A stretch of 64,000 nucleotides of DNA from Pseudomonas sp. BP8 (GCF_017875955.1 NZ_JAGINK010000001.1:5238501-5302500); one strand, 5' to 3'. Positions 25,762 through 36,997 are shown, counted from the stretch's first letter. The notes: generated by a model from the sequence alone, not told the origin. Numbers and translations: made by a program.

Positions 25762-27120
25762 CTAGCCCACTTCGAATAACGCCATGGCTTCGACATGCGC
25801 CGTCTGAGGAAACATGTCGAGAATCCCGGCCCTTGTTAACCGGTACCCTTGACCGACCAGCACCTGGGCATCTCGCGCCAGCGTGGCCGGGTTGCATGAC
25901 ACATAGACCAACCGCTTGGCCTTGAGGCGTGCGATGCCTTGCACGACCTCGAAAGCACCGTCGCGCGGTGGATCCAAGAGTACCGCAGAAAAGCCCTCGG
26001 CGGCCCATGCGGCGCCTGCCAAAGGCTGGGATAAATCGGCCTGAAAAAACCGTGCGTTATGCACATTGTTGTCTCGGGCATTGGCCGCGGCCCGATCGAC
26101 CATGGCCTGTACACCTTCCACCGCCACCACTTCACGGGCCTGCCTGGCCAAGGGCAAGGCAAAGTTGCCCAGCCCACAGAACAGGTCCAGCACACGCTCG
26201 TCGGCCTTGGGTGCGAGCCAGGCCAGGGCCTGTTCGATCATCGCCGTGTTGACCTGCGCATTGACCTGGACAAAGTCCCCCGGGCGCCAGGCCAGCTGCA
26301 AGGCCCACGGCTCGAGGGTGAAGCCCAAAGTCTGCCCGGCCTCGACCGGCGCCGGATCACCCTCCCCTTGCAACCATAGCTGGGCACCGGCTTCCTTGCA
26401 GAAGGCTTGCAGGCGTGCCAGGTCGTCTTCGGGCAGGGGCGCCACGTGGCGCAGCAGAATCGCTTCGGCGGTGCCACTGAACAGTTCGACATGACCCAGC
26501 GCCTGAGGTTTGCTCAGGCTGCGGAGCACGGTCGGCAAATGCCGCATTATCGTTTGCAAAGGCTGTACCAGCACCGGGCAATCATCGATGGCGATAATTT
26601 CCTGGCTGGCTTCGGCACGGAAGCCGACGTCCAGCTGACGTGCCTTGGGGTCCCAACGCACGGCTATGCGCGCACGCCGACGGTAGCCGAATTCAGGACC
26701 GAACAGCGCTGGCGCCCAGCTTTCTGGCTGGATGCCGGCCACGCGCTGCAACTGCTCGGCGAGCAGGCGTTGCTTGAGCGCGAGTTGCTCGGCGTGCGGC
26801 AGGTGCTGAAGGTTGCAGCCGCCACAGCGGTCAAAATGCCGGCACGGTGCCTGGCGCCGTTCGGCGCTGGCCTGCAAGACGCGCTCAAGGCGTGCGTCGA
26901 CGATTTTGCCACGGGCACCGAGCACCCGCGCCTCGACCGCCTCGCCGGCCAGCGCACCGCTGACGAACCAGGTGCGTCCTTCATGGAAGGCAATGCCACG
27001 GCCGTCACCGGACAGCCGCTCGATGTCCAGCCGTTGCTTCTTGCCGACGGGGACCTGAGGTGCACGGTCACCGCCGGCCGGTTGGAAGCGCAAGCCGCCT
27101 TTGCTTTTCTTGCTGGTCAT
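25762..27120 (-). CDS. rlmD: 23S rRNA (uracil(1939)-C(5))-methyltransferase RlmD
   Basis: Methylates U1939 of 23S rRNA with SAM. It has 452 residues: N-terminal TRAM domain (RLDIERLSGDGRGIA), then the iron-sulphur cluster cysteines in CRHFDRCGGC (C93, C99, C102) and a fourth near IDDCPVL. The Rossmann methyltransferase core has DLFCGLGNFALPLA and LDPPRDGA, with the catalytic cysteine in VYVSCNPATLARD. The start overlaps the cysM stop by 1 nt (TGA/ATG). Also called rumA. Confidence 0.95.
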   Translation of the reverse strand: MTSKKSKGGLRFQPAGGDRAPQVPVGKKQRLDIERLSGDGRGIAFHEGRTWFVSGALAGEAVEARVLGARGKIVDARLERVLQASAERRQAPCRHFDRCGGCNLQHLPHAEQLALKQRLLAEQLQRVAGIQPESWAPALFGPEFGYRRRARIAVRWDPKARQLDVGFRAEASQEIIAIDDCPVLVQPLQTIMRHLPTVLRSLSKPQALGHVELFSGTAEAILLRHVAPLPEDDLARLQAFCKEAGAQLWLQGEGDPAPVEAGQTLGFTLEPWALQLAWRPGDFVQVNAQVNTAMIEQALAWLAPKADERVLDLFCGLGNFALPLARQAREVVAVEGVQAMVDRAAANARDNNVHNARFFQADLSQPLAGAAWAAEGFSAVLLDPPRDGAFEVVQGIARLKAKRLVYVSCNPATLARDAQVLVGQGYRLTRAGILDMFPQTAHVEAMALFEVG

Positions 27121-28019
27121 CAGGTCGCGTCGAACAGTCCGGTAGAGAGATAACGATCACCACGATCACAGACGATCGCGACCATCACGGCATTTTCGAC
27201 TTCCTCGGACAGGCGCAGCATGGCTGCCACCGCACCACCGGAAGACACGCCGCAGAAAATGCCCTCTTCACGGGCAAGGCGACGGGTGATGTCCTCGGCT
27301 TCGGCCTGGGACATGTCTACTACGCGGTCGACGCGGGTGGCGTCGAAGATGGTCGGCAGGTACTCCTGCGGCCAGCGACGAATACCAGGGATGGACGAAC
27401 CTTCCATTGGCTGCAGACCAACGATCTGCACCGCGGGGTTCTGCTCCTTGAGGTAGCGCGAGCAGCCCATGATGGTGCCGGTGGTGCCCATCGAGCTGAC
27501 GAAATGGGTGATAGTGCCGTGGGTCTGCTGCCAGATCTCAGGGCCGGTGCTGGTGTAGTGGGCGATCGGGTTGTCGCCGTTGCCGAACTGGTCCAGGACC
27601 AGCCCGCGGCCTTCGGCCTGAAGCTTTTCGGCCAGGTCGCGCGCGCCCTCCATGCCCTCTTCCTTGCTGACCAGAATCAACTCGGCGCCGTAGGCGGTCA
27701 TGGCCGCCTTGCGTTCGGCGGTGGAGTTGTCCGGCATGATCAGGATCATCTTGTAACCCTTGATCGCGGCAGCCATGGCCAGGGCGATACCGGTGTTACC
27801 GGAGGTCGCTTCGATCAGGGTGTCGCCGGGCTTGATCTGGTTGCGCAGTTCGGCGCGGGTGATCATCGACAGCGCCGGGCGGTCCTTGACCGAGCCAGCG
27901 GGGTTGTTGCCTTCGAGCTTGAGCAGCAAGGTGTTGCTGGTTTCGCCGGCGATGCGCTGCAGGCGAACCAGTGGCGTATTGCCGACGCAATCGGCGATGG
28001 TTGGGTACTGCAGAGTCAT
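27120..28019 (-). CDS. cysM: Cysteine synthase B (O-acetylserine sulfhydrylase)
   Basis: PLP enzyme making cysteine (or S-sulfocysteine) from O-acetylserine and sulfide or thiosulfate. It has 299 residues from ATG 28019. PTIADCVGNTPLVRLQR opens the protein; the PLP lysine is K45 in NNPAGSVKDRP; EATSGNTGIALAMAAA binds the substrate; GSMGTTGTIMGCSRYL holds the phosphate. The NPAGSVKDR variant and the short length are typical of CysM rather than CysK. Adjoins rlmD and relA, the same order as I recall near gacS in other pseudomonads. Confidence 0.95.
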   Translation of the reverse strand: MTLQYPTIADCVGNTPLVRLQRIAGETSNTLLLKLEGNNPAGSVKDRPALSMITRAELRNQIKPGDTLIEATSGNTGIALAMAAAIKGYKMILIMPDNSTAERKAAMTAYGAELILVSKEEGMEGARDLAEKLQAEGRGLVLDQFGNGDNPIAHYTSTGPEIWQQTHGTITHFVSSMGTTGTIMGCSRYLKEQNPAVQIVGLQPMEGSSIPGIRRWPQEYLPTIFDATRVDRVVDMSQAEAEDITRRLAREEGIFCGVSSGGAVAAMLRLSEEVENAVMVAIVCDRGDRYLSTGLFDAT

Positions 28020-28578
28020 GGCGTATTTCGCAATCCGGACGGCAGGGGCAACTATCATACCGGCAAACCTTTGTTGGCCATATCACGCAATCTGTGGTCG
28101 CTATAGCTACAAGCTATAAGGGCTGATCATGTGCTGGTTTTTTTTGCGGGGTTGGCTTGGGTTGGCTTTGGAATTGTGGGCTTATCCAATTGATGTGGTG
28201 GCACTTCTGGCCCCTTCCGCCCTTACGGCGGGTCACTTTTTTTCTTGGAAAAAAGTAACCAAAAACCGCTTGCTCCATCATACGGCCCTTCGCTGCGCTA
28301 CGGGTTCCCTCGCTCCGGTCTTGCTCCGGGAGGACCGCGCTGTACGGCCCATCCTGGGCCTCAGCGCTTTCCGGCCATCCATGGCCTCCACCTCCCTGCG
28401 CAAGACCTGCGCTCGGCCTCCTGAAGTCGCTGGTAGATCAAGAGCAAGATCAAGATCAAGATCAACAGCCAGGGCAACGGCTGGCGAATCGCTGCGCTCT
28501 CGCTTTGTTTGTTTGTTTGCGAGCGGATTTGTGGGGTGGCTGGCAGGGCTGCGCCCTGCGATTTGCATTGGTAGTACC

Positions 28579-28703
28579 GGCCTCTTCGCGGGGCAAGTCG
28601 GATCGCCGCACCGCCGCCCCTACAGGGATTGCGCAAATTTTGAATTCGGCGCTGTACCTGTAGGGGCGGCGGTGCGGCGATCCGACTTGCCCCGCGAAGA
28701 GGC
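28579..28703. repeat. Expanded REP variant, inverted pair
   Basis: The usual GGCCTCTTCGCGGGGCAAG is followed not by CCCGCTCCTACAGG but by TCGGATCGCCGCACCGCCGC and then CCCTACAGG, and the partner in reverse carries the exact complement. The repeat unit is therefore about 10 nt longer than the standard REP, with the change preserved in both arms. Confidence 0.8.
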
Positions 28704-28977
28704 CCTAATATCCACCACCCATGCCACTATCAAAACAACGCCAGCCCAGACGCCACCCGTAACTTCGCGACGTCAGGAAGCCGAGTGGATGTCTTGCGCA
28801 GGGAGGTGGAGGCCATGGATGACCGGAAAGCGCTGAGGCCCAGGAGGGGCCGTACAGCGCGGTCCTCCCGGAGCAAGACCGGAGCGAGGGGACCCGCAGC
28901 GCAGCGGAGGGCCGGATGCAGGAGCAGGCGGTTTTTGGTTACTTTTTTCCAAGAAAAAAAGTGACCCGCCGTAAGGG

Positions 28978-29221
28978 CCATCCCTTTCAAGGTCTTTGCG
29001 TTACCTTCGGATTTCTCATGGAGGCCAGCAATGCCGGGGGCGCTGCGCGCCCCTTTTCGACCGGTCCGGCGCCCCGGCAAGGTCGCTCCCACAAGGGCGA
29101 ACCGCGCCGCTCTTGAGGCATGCGCTATCCCTGTGGGAGCGGCCTCGTGTCGCGAAAAGGCTGCAAAGCAGCCCCGGCTCACTCAAGCCAGACCAAATTT
29201 CAAAGACCTTGAAAGGGATGG
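28978..29221. mobile_element. MITE-like element, 244 bp, with perfect terminal inverted repeats
   Basis: The ends are perfect 21-bp inverted repeats beginning CCATCCCTTTCAAGGTCTTT (28978) and ending in its complement at 29221. The element is flanked by the 9-bp direct repeat CCGTAAGGG (28969-28977 and 29222-29230). Removing it with one copy restores the uninterrupted arm sequence of island A and of the other arm of island B. It is too short for a transposase. Inside is a degenerate REP-like inverted pair (about 29085-29160). It would need a transposase in trans; the family is not identifiable from this window. Confidence 0.85.
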
Positions 29222-29341
29222 CCGTAAGGGCGGAAGGGGCCCGAAAAAGCACCCCATCAATTGGATAAGCCCCCCAACCTACAACCCCCAGCCCCACCGT
29301 CCCCGGCAATCCCTGAATAACCAAAGAAATCTCCCACGGCC

Positions 29342-30742
29342 TTAGCAGGCCCCAGTCTTAGCAACCTCGCCAAACTCAGCCTGCACTCGCAGGGCTCCCT
29401 CATCATGCGCCAGCAACCGCATACACAACCGCAATCCACGCTTGCCGTTCTCCGCCCACAAGGTGCCGCCCTGGCGCTGAATCGCCCCACGCGCAATACT
29501 CAAACCCAGGCCAAACCCACCATCGCCAGGCCGCGAACCATCCAACCGCGAAAACGGCGCAAAGATCCGCTCCAGGTCCTCCTCAGCTACCCCACCACCT
29601 TCGTCTTCCAGCCAGATCCGCCAATAGCCGCCCTCACGCTTGCCGCCAAGCCTGATCAAGCCCATGTCAGGCGAATGGCGAATGGCATTGCGCAACAGGT
29701 TTTCCAAGGCCTGAGCCAGATGGTTGAGGTTGCCCTGGACCCAACAGCTCGCCGGCACCTCGCACTGCAGCCGGGCCGGCGCCCAGCCGCTCTCGTAGCA
29801 GGCATCCTCGCTCAACATGTCCCACAACGCCTGGAGCTGGATCGGCTCCAGGTTCATCGGCGCCCGCTCGGCGTCCTGCCAGGCCAATTGCAGGGTGTCT
29901 TCGACCAGCTGTTGCATGCAGTCGACCTCACGGCCCAGACGCTCCCGCAGGCGCTGCAGGTCGCTCTCACCGTCACAGGCGACGCGCAGGCGGCTAAGCG
30001 GCGTGCGCATTTCGTGGGACAAGTCGCGCAGCAGTTGCTGCTGCAGGGCGACGGTCCCCTGCAGGCGCTCGGCCATCTGATCAAACGCCCGGGCCAGCTC
30101 GCCCAACTCGTCATTGCGGCTGATGGTGCGAGAATCAATCCGTGCCGAGAGCTGGTCGGCACGCCAGGCCTTGGCCTGCTCGCGCAACTGGTTCAGCGGC
30201 ACGATCAACATGCGATAGAGGCCAACACACAACAGCAGGGCGAACAGCCCGGGAATCACACCGTTGGTGAGGATGCGCCAGAGCACGCGGTACTGCCCCG
30301 GATTGAGCCGTTCGGGCAACTGAATGACCAGCATGCCTTGCTCCACTGCAGTGGGAAACGGCACGCGCACCCAGGGCTGATCGATGCTGCGCTGGCTCAT
30401 TGGCCAGTCGATACCGCGCAGGCGGGTCAGGCGCTGAACTTCAGCGGTAGTCAGCCGTGATTCGCCCAACGGCCGCAGCCTGGCATCGAGCACGTTGATC
30501 CAGCCCTGCTCACGTTGACGCATCTCGCCCAGCCAGCGATCGACGCCGGCTTGGCCGCCGTCGCGATAGGCTTGCTCGGCCTCGGCGGCGTAACTGCGCA
30601 GCAACTGCCGGGCGGGCTCGGAGAGAAAGGCGTTTTGCGTCTCGACGTGACGGCCCCAGGTGTAGCTGAGGCCGATCATCAGCAGGCAAAAGCCCACCAG
30701 CAGTACCGCCAGCCGCCAGAACAGCGAATGCCGATCGAGCAT
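29342..30742 (-). CDS. Sensor histidine kinase (PirS-position)
   Basis: A membrane-bound kinase of 466 residues. First membrane helix at residues 8-27, a periplasmic sensor of about 130 residues, a second helix near 160-180, HAMP domain, then HisKA with the phospho-acceptor H243 in LRDLSHEMRTPLSRLR and a HATPase domain (NHLAQALENLLRNAIRH, and later FGLGLSIARGAIQRQGG). ATG 30742 follows the regulator stop by 2 nt; upstream frame up to 30787 rejected. In P. aeruginosa the pair beside gacS is PirRS, which controls a ferric-enterobactin receptor; here the receptor gene is missing, so the ligand is open. Confidence 0.87.
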   Translation of the reverse strand: MLDRHSLFWRLAVLLVGFCLLMIGLSYTWGRHVETQNAFLSEPARQLLRSYAAEAEQAYRDGGQAGVDRWLGEMRQREQGWINVLDARLRPLGESRLTTAEVQRLTRLRGIDWPMSQRSIDQPWVRVPFPTAVEQGMLVIQLPERLNPGQYRVLWRILTNGVIPGLFALLLCVGLYRMLIVPLNQLREQAKAWRADQLSARIDSRTISRNDELGELARAFDQMAERLQGTVALQQQLLRDLSHEMRTPLSRLRVACDGESDLQRLRERLGREVDCMQQLVEDTLQLAWQDAERAPMNLEPIQLQALWDMLSEDACYESGWAPARLQCEVPASCWVQGNLNHLAQALENLLRNAIRHSPDMGLIRLGGKREGGYWRIWLEDEGGGVAEEDLERIFAPFSRLDGSRPGDGGFGLGLSIARGAIQRQGGTLWAENGKRGLRLCMRLLAHDEGALRVQAEFGEVAKTGAC

Positions 30743-30744
30743 GA

Positions 30745-31461
30745 TCAGTCCGCCTCGGCGGCACTGAGCACATAGCCTTTGCCCCACACCGTGCGGATCT
30801 GTCGCTCGTGATAGCCGATGCCTTTCAGCTTGCGGCGGATCTGACTGACGTGCATGTCCAGGCTGCGGTCGTGGCGCGAGTAGCCGCGCTGTAGCACCTG
30901 CTGGTAAAGGAAGGGCTTGCTGAGGACTTCGTCCGGGCTGCGCTTGAGGGTATCGAGCAGGCGGTACTCGCTGGGGGTCAGGCCCGCCCAGTGGCCGCTC
31001 AGGGAGACGTCGCAGAGGCCATCGTCAAATTGCAGCTCGCCGGCGTCGACCTCTCGCGGTGCCTGACGCCGGCGCTCAAGGTCGACCCGGCGCAAAATGG
31101 CCTCGATACGCACCTGCAGCTCGGCCATGCTGAAGGGTTTGGGCAGGTAATCATCGGCCCCGCGCTGGAAGCCGCTGATGCGATCAGCCTCGGCGCCCAG
31201 TGCCGACATCAGGATGACCGGCGTGGCACTGCGCCGACGCAGTTGCGCCAAGGCGTCCAGGCCGTTGAGCCCCGGCAGCAGGATATCCATCAGGACCACG
31301 TCGAACACCTGCCGACCGGCGGTCTCCAGGCCCTCCTGGCCGTTGCGGCACCAGGTTACCTGGAAGCCGCCACGCTGCAGCTCTTCGTGCAGATAGGCAC
31401 CCAGGACTGGATCGTCCTCGATGGCAAGAATGTTCGAATTCTGAATAGTTACGGGATTCAT
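30745..31461 (-). CDS. OmpR/PhoB-family response regulator (PirR-position)
   Basis: It has 238 residues: receiver domain with ILAIEDDPVLG and phospho-acceptor D59 in VVLMDILLPG, signal lysine in LPKPFSM, then a winged-helix DNA-binding domain (GLTPSEYRLLDTLKRSPDEVLSKPFLYQQVLQRGYSRHDRSLDMHVSQIRRKL). The start at ATG 31461 is chosen because the receiver fold begins soon after; an upstream in-frame ATG at 31503 would add 14 polar residues and cannot be excluded. Co-transcribed with the kinase below it and divergent from gacS. Confidence 0.87.
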   Translation of the reverse strand: MNPVTIQNSNILAIEDDPVLGAYLHEELQRGGFQVTWCRNGQEGLETAGRQVFDVVLMDILLPGLNGLDALAQLRRRSATPVILMSALGAEADRISGFQRGADDYLPKPFSMAELQVRIEAILRRVDLERRRQAPREVDAGELQFDDGLCDVSLSGHWAGLTPSEYRLLDTLKRSPDEVLSKPFLYQQVLQRGYSRHDRSLDMHVSQIRRKLKGIGYHERQIRTVWGKGYVLSAAEAD

Positions 31462-31555
31462 TGGCTTCTGACATTTATTCTCAGTTGCGCGATTATTGGC
31501 CATGAGGGCCGGGCAGGCAACTGGATTGCGACCGGTGCCTCTTTAGCGCCAGTGC

Positions 31556-31590
31556 CGGCCTCTTCGCGGGGCAAGCCCGCTCCTGGAGGT
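31556..31590. repeat. REP element (single copy)
   Basis: CCTCTTCGCGGGGCAAGCCC followed by GCTCCTGGAGG, between the divergent regulator and gacS. Confidence 0.75.
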
Positions 31591-31735
31591 TATGGGTCGC
31601 TCCTGCCGCCCTCAGGTCAGGGTGGCGACAAAAAAACCAGCGCAATGAGTGCATTACCCCAAGACCCGGAGTAACGTTCGGAAATAATTCCGTCCCGCTC
31701 GGCGGCGGCCGCAAGGCACATCACAGGAGGCGAGT

Positions 31736-34492
<2,757 letters not shown>

Positions 34493-34516
34493 GCCACCCG
34501 CAAAGGAGCCCCACCC

Positions 34517-35506
34517 ATGCGCACCCTTTTGTTCAGCAGCCAGCACTACGACCAGGAAAGCTTCACCCGGGCCAGCGCCGACACCCCGCTCGACCTGCAC
34601 TTCCAGTCGGCCCGCCTGACTCTGGACACCGCCGCACTGGCCCACGGTTTCGAAGTGGTCTGCGCGTTCATCAATGATGAACTCGACAGCCAGGTACTCG
34701 AGCGCCTGGCTGCAGGTGGCACGCGCCTGATCGCCCTGCGCTCGGCCGGCTACAACCACGTCGACCTGGCCGCCGCCGAACGTCTGGGGCTGGCCGTGGT
34801 GCGCGTGCCGGCCTATTCGCCACACGCCGTTGCCGAACACGCGGTGGCGCTGATCATGGCGCTCAATCGGCGCCTGCACCGCGCCTACAACCGCACCCGC
34901 GAGGGCGATTTCACCCTGCACGGCCTGACCGGCTTCGACCTGCATGGGAAAACCGTCGGCGTTGTCGGTACCGGCCAGATCGGCGCGGCCTTCGCGCGCA
35001 TCATGGCCGGTTTCGGCTGCCAATTACTGGCCTACGACCCCTCCCCCAACCCACAACTGCTGGCCCTCGGCGCGCGCTACCTGGAATTGCCCGAGCTGCT
35101 GCGCCAGTCGCACATCGTCAGCCTGCACTGCCCGCTGACCGAGCACACCCGCCACCTGATCAATCAGGCCAGCCTCGCCTCGCTGCAGCCCGGCGCGATG
35201 CTGATCAATACCGGCCGCGGCGCACTGGTCGACACCCCGGCGCTGATCGATGCGCTGAAGAGCGGCCACCTTGGCTACCTCGGCCTGGATGTCTATGAAG
35301 AGGAAGCCCAGTTGTTTTTCGCCGACCGCTCCGACCTGCCGCTACAGGACGATGTGCTGGCGCGGCTGCTGACCTTCCCCAATGTCATCATTACTGCCCA
35401 CCAAGCGTTCCTCACCCGCGAAGCACTCGACGCGATCGCCACCACCACCCTCGACAACATCATCCGCTGGGCGGCAGGCAAGGCGCAGAATCTGGTCATG
35501 AGTTGA
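34517..35506 (+). CDS. ldhA: D-lactate dehydrogenase (NAD-dependent, LdhA type)
   Basis: Reduces pyruvate to D-lactate. It has 329 residues and the D-2-hydroxyacid dehydrogenase fold: NAD-binding GVVGTGQIGAAFARIM near residue 148, the arginine-containing NTGRGALVDTPAL near 233, and the catalytic histidine in ITAHQAFLTREAL near 296. YDQESF and the substrate segment LRSAGYNHVDLAAAERLGL near 76 match fermentative LdhA. Follows gacS by 24 nt with its own AAGGAG ribosome site, so may be co-transcribed. Confidence 0.95.
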   Translation: MRTLLFSSQHYDQESFTRASADTPLDLHFQSARLTLDTAALAHGFEVVCAFINDELDSQVLERLAAGGTRLIALRSAGYNHVDLAAAERLGLAVVRVPAYSPHAVAEHAVALIMALNRRLHRAYNRTREGDFTLHGLTGFDLHGKTVGVVGTGQIGAAFARIMAGFGCQLLAYDPSPNPQLLALGARYLELPELLRQSHIVSLHCPLTEHTRHLINQASLASLQPGAMLINTGRGALVDTPALIDALKSGHLGYLGLDVYEEEAQLFFADRSDLPLQDDVLARLLTFPNVIITAHQAFLTREALDAIATTTLDNIIRWAAGKAQNLVMS

Positions 35507-35537
35507 TGCTAGGATACGCGGCATTTCTGGAGGACCC

Positions 35538-35975
35538 ATGGTCGAGCACGATTTCCGCTACACCCTATTCAACCCGCAACACACCCTGATCGAAGTCCGC
35601 GCACTGGTGCCAGGTCGCTACCAGGTGACCGGCAACGGTGGCTCGATCCAGAAGGACGATGTCCTGCTGGTGACCCTCAAGGGCAGCAAGGACCTGTCCA
35701 TGCGCCTCACCGTCGAAAGCGTGCGCCACCTGATCAACCCGCGCGGCCAGTGGGTGGCAGTGGCCAGCGGCCCGGCCTTCAAGGAGCTGGCGATCCTCAA
35801 CTGGCAGGTCCAGTGCGACAGCTGCGACGCCGTGCTCGATTTCGAATTCGCAGTCGACGCCAAGCTTGGCACCAAGGCGCAAAAGCCCGCGGCCAGTGAA
35901 CGGGTTGCCGCCCTGGGCTGGGTCAGCAAGGCTGACAAGCACCTGTGCCCGCGTTGCCAGGAGAGCGCCCAGTGA
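35538..35975 (+). CDS. Conserved hypothetical protein with a zinc-ribbon-like C-terminus
   Basis: A 145-residue soluble protein. The N-terminal half is beta-rich (FRYTLFNPQHTLIEVRALVPGR onward). In the second half CDSCD (around residue 95) and CPRCQ (around 138) form two CxxC pairs that could bind zinc. No signal peptide. Ribosome site TGGAGG lies eight bases upstream. Its stop overlaps the GTG of the next gene. I do not recognise a defined family. Confidence 0.75.
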   Translation: MVEHDFRYTLFNPQHTLIEVRALVPGRYQVTGNGGSIQKDDVLLVTLKGSKDLSMRLTVESVRHLINPRGQWVAVASGPAFKELAILNWQVQCDSCDAVLDFEFAVDAKLGTKAQKPAASERVAALGWVSKADKHLCPRCQESAQ

Positions 35976-36376
35976 AAAACATGCTGACCGGCGTGCTGAT
36001 TGCCACCGGCCTGCTGGGCTGCGCCACCGAGCCTTCGAAGTTGCAACGCGAGCAGAGCTATGTGCTGGAGTGGATTGGCGAACGTCCGCTGATCGACTAC
36101 AGCCACCTGACCCTGACCTTGGCCGAAGATGGCCGCGCCTACGGCAATGCCGGCTGCAACCACTGGTTTGCACCGTATACGCTGGAGGGTGAGCACATCA
36201 GCTTCGGTAAGGTCGGCAAGACCCGCAAGCTGTGCGCACCAGCGTTGATGGAGCAGGAGAAGCGCTTCCTGCAGGCGCTGGAGACGGTGCAGCGGTGGGA
36301 TGTGTCGGCAATCGAGCAGATTCGCTTCTGGCCGACGGAAGGCAAGCCGCTGCGGTTCTGGCCTGAAGAAGGCTGA
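35972..36376 (+). CDS. META domain-containing lipoprotein
   Basis: It has 134 residues from GTG 35972, which overlaps the previous stop (GTGA) and has AGGAG eight bases upstream; ATG 35981 is a less well spaced alternative. Lipobox ATGLLGC gives lipidation at C17. The rest is a META/HslJ-type domain: YVLEWIGERPLIDYSHLTLTL and AYGNAGCNHWFAPYTLEGEHISF, the typical small beta-barrel with a GCNxWxxxY motif. HslJ relatives are heat- or stress-linked in enterobacteria; the role here is unknown. Confidence 0.82.
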   Translation: MKNMLTGVLIATGLLGCATEPSKLQREQSYVLEWIGERPLIDYSHLTLTLAEDGRAYGNAGCNHWFAPYTLEGEHISFGKVGKTRKLCAPALMEQEKRFLQALETVQRWDVSAIEQIRFWPTEGKPLRFWPEEG

Positions 36377-36390
36377 CAACCGCCAGGATC

Positions 36391-36491
36391 CCTGTAGGAG
36401 CGGGCTTGCCCCGCGAAGAGGCGAGCCCAGGCGACGATCATGGGTGGCACCGGCTGTGCCGGTGTTCGCGGGGCAAGCCCGCGCCTACAGG
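36391..36491. repeat. Inverted pair of REP elements
   Basis: CCTGTAGGAGCGGGCTTGCC... and, inverted, ...TTCGCGGGGCAAGCCCGCGC. Between convergent genes. Confidence 0.85.
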
Positions 36492-36529
36492 GTGGCGTGG
36501 TGAACCCGTGGGAGCGGTACCGACAATGA

Positions 36530-36997
36530 TCAGACTCCGCCCTTGAGTGCCTTGATCTTCTCCTGCAGCCCTTCAAGGGTCTGCTCACCCAGCAACTGTT
36601 CGCGCACTTTGCCCTTGTCGTCGATGATGTAGGTTACCGGCAATGCTTCGCTGCGCGGCAGCTGGTAACGCTCGGCCGGGTCTTCGGCGAGCACGGTGAA
36701 ACCGATACCCAAGGTCTCGGAGGCCTGCTTGAGGTCCTGCCCCTGCAGGCCGTCGAAGTTCACCCCGACCACCTTGATGCCGTCGGCCTGCCACTGCTTG
36801 GCCGCCGCATTCAGCTCAGGGATCTCGGTACGGCACGGGCCGCACCATTCGGCCCAGTAGTTGAGCACCAGCCAGTGCCCTTCGATCTGTTCAGCCTTTA
36901 CTGTATTGCCGTGCTGATCAACACCGTAGTCCGCACCGCAACCGCCGAGCAACAGGCTCGCAGTGATGGCCAGTGCAGCTGCCAAACGCTTTGCCAT
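36530..36997 (-). CDS. TlpA/ResA-like thioredoxin-fold lipoprotein
   Basis: It has 155 residues. Lipobox SLLLGGC gives lipidation at C20. The thioredoxin fold has its redox pair in WAEWCGPCRTEIPEL (C52 and C55), and VNFDGLQGQDL and LPVTYIIDDKGKVR are typical of the TlpA/redoxin branch. Such proteins keep periplasmic cysteines reduced, for example for cytochrome c maturation; the target here is unknown. Divergent from arsC. Confidence 0.85.
   Translation of the reverse strand: MAKRLAAALAITASLLLGGCGADYGVDQHGNTVKAEQIEGHWLVLNYWAEWCGPCRTEIPELNAAAKQWQADGIKVVGVNFDGLQGQDLKQASETLGIGFTVLAEDPAERYQLPRSEALPVTYIIDDKGKVREQLLGEQTLEGLQEKIKALKGGV

Larger units (their letters stand above)
28171..29284. repeat. 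Repeat island B: inverted arms with nested insertion
   Basis: Shares the modules of island A. Left arm (28175 to about 28430): GGGCTTATCCAATTGATGTG, CTTACGGCGGGTCAC, AAAAAGTAACCAAAAAC, then GCTCCGGTCTTGCTCCGGGA through GCTCGGCCTCCTGAAGTCGC. Then module Y in the forward sense with a GATCAA hexamer run (28436-28467), an expanded REP pair (28579-28703), module Z inverted (28705-28775), and the right arm inverted (about 28770-29284). The right arm is split by the 244-bp element at 28978. No gene is evident in the 1.3 kb from 28020 to 29341. Confidence 0.8.

Noticed and set aside
23974..25779. 601-codon open frame on the plus strand across relA
   Set aside because: Antisense of relA, no domain, no ribosome site; relA is unambiguous.
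28129..28836. 235-codon open frame in repeat island B
   Set aside because: It reads through arm, module Y and REP sequence; similar frames arise wherever the repeats occur, which explains their recurrence without coding.
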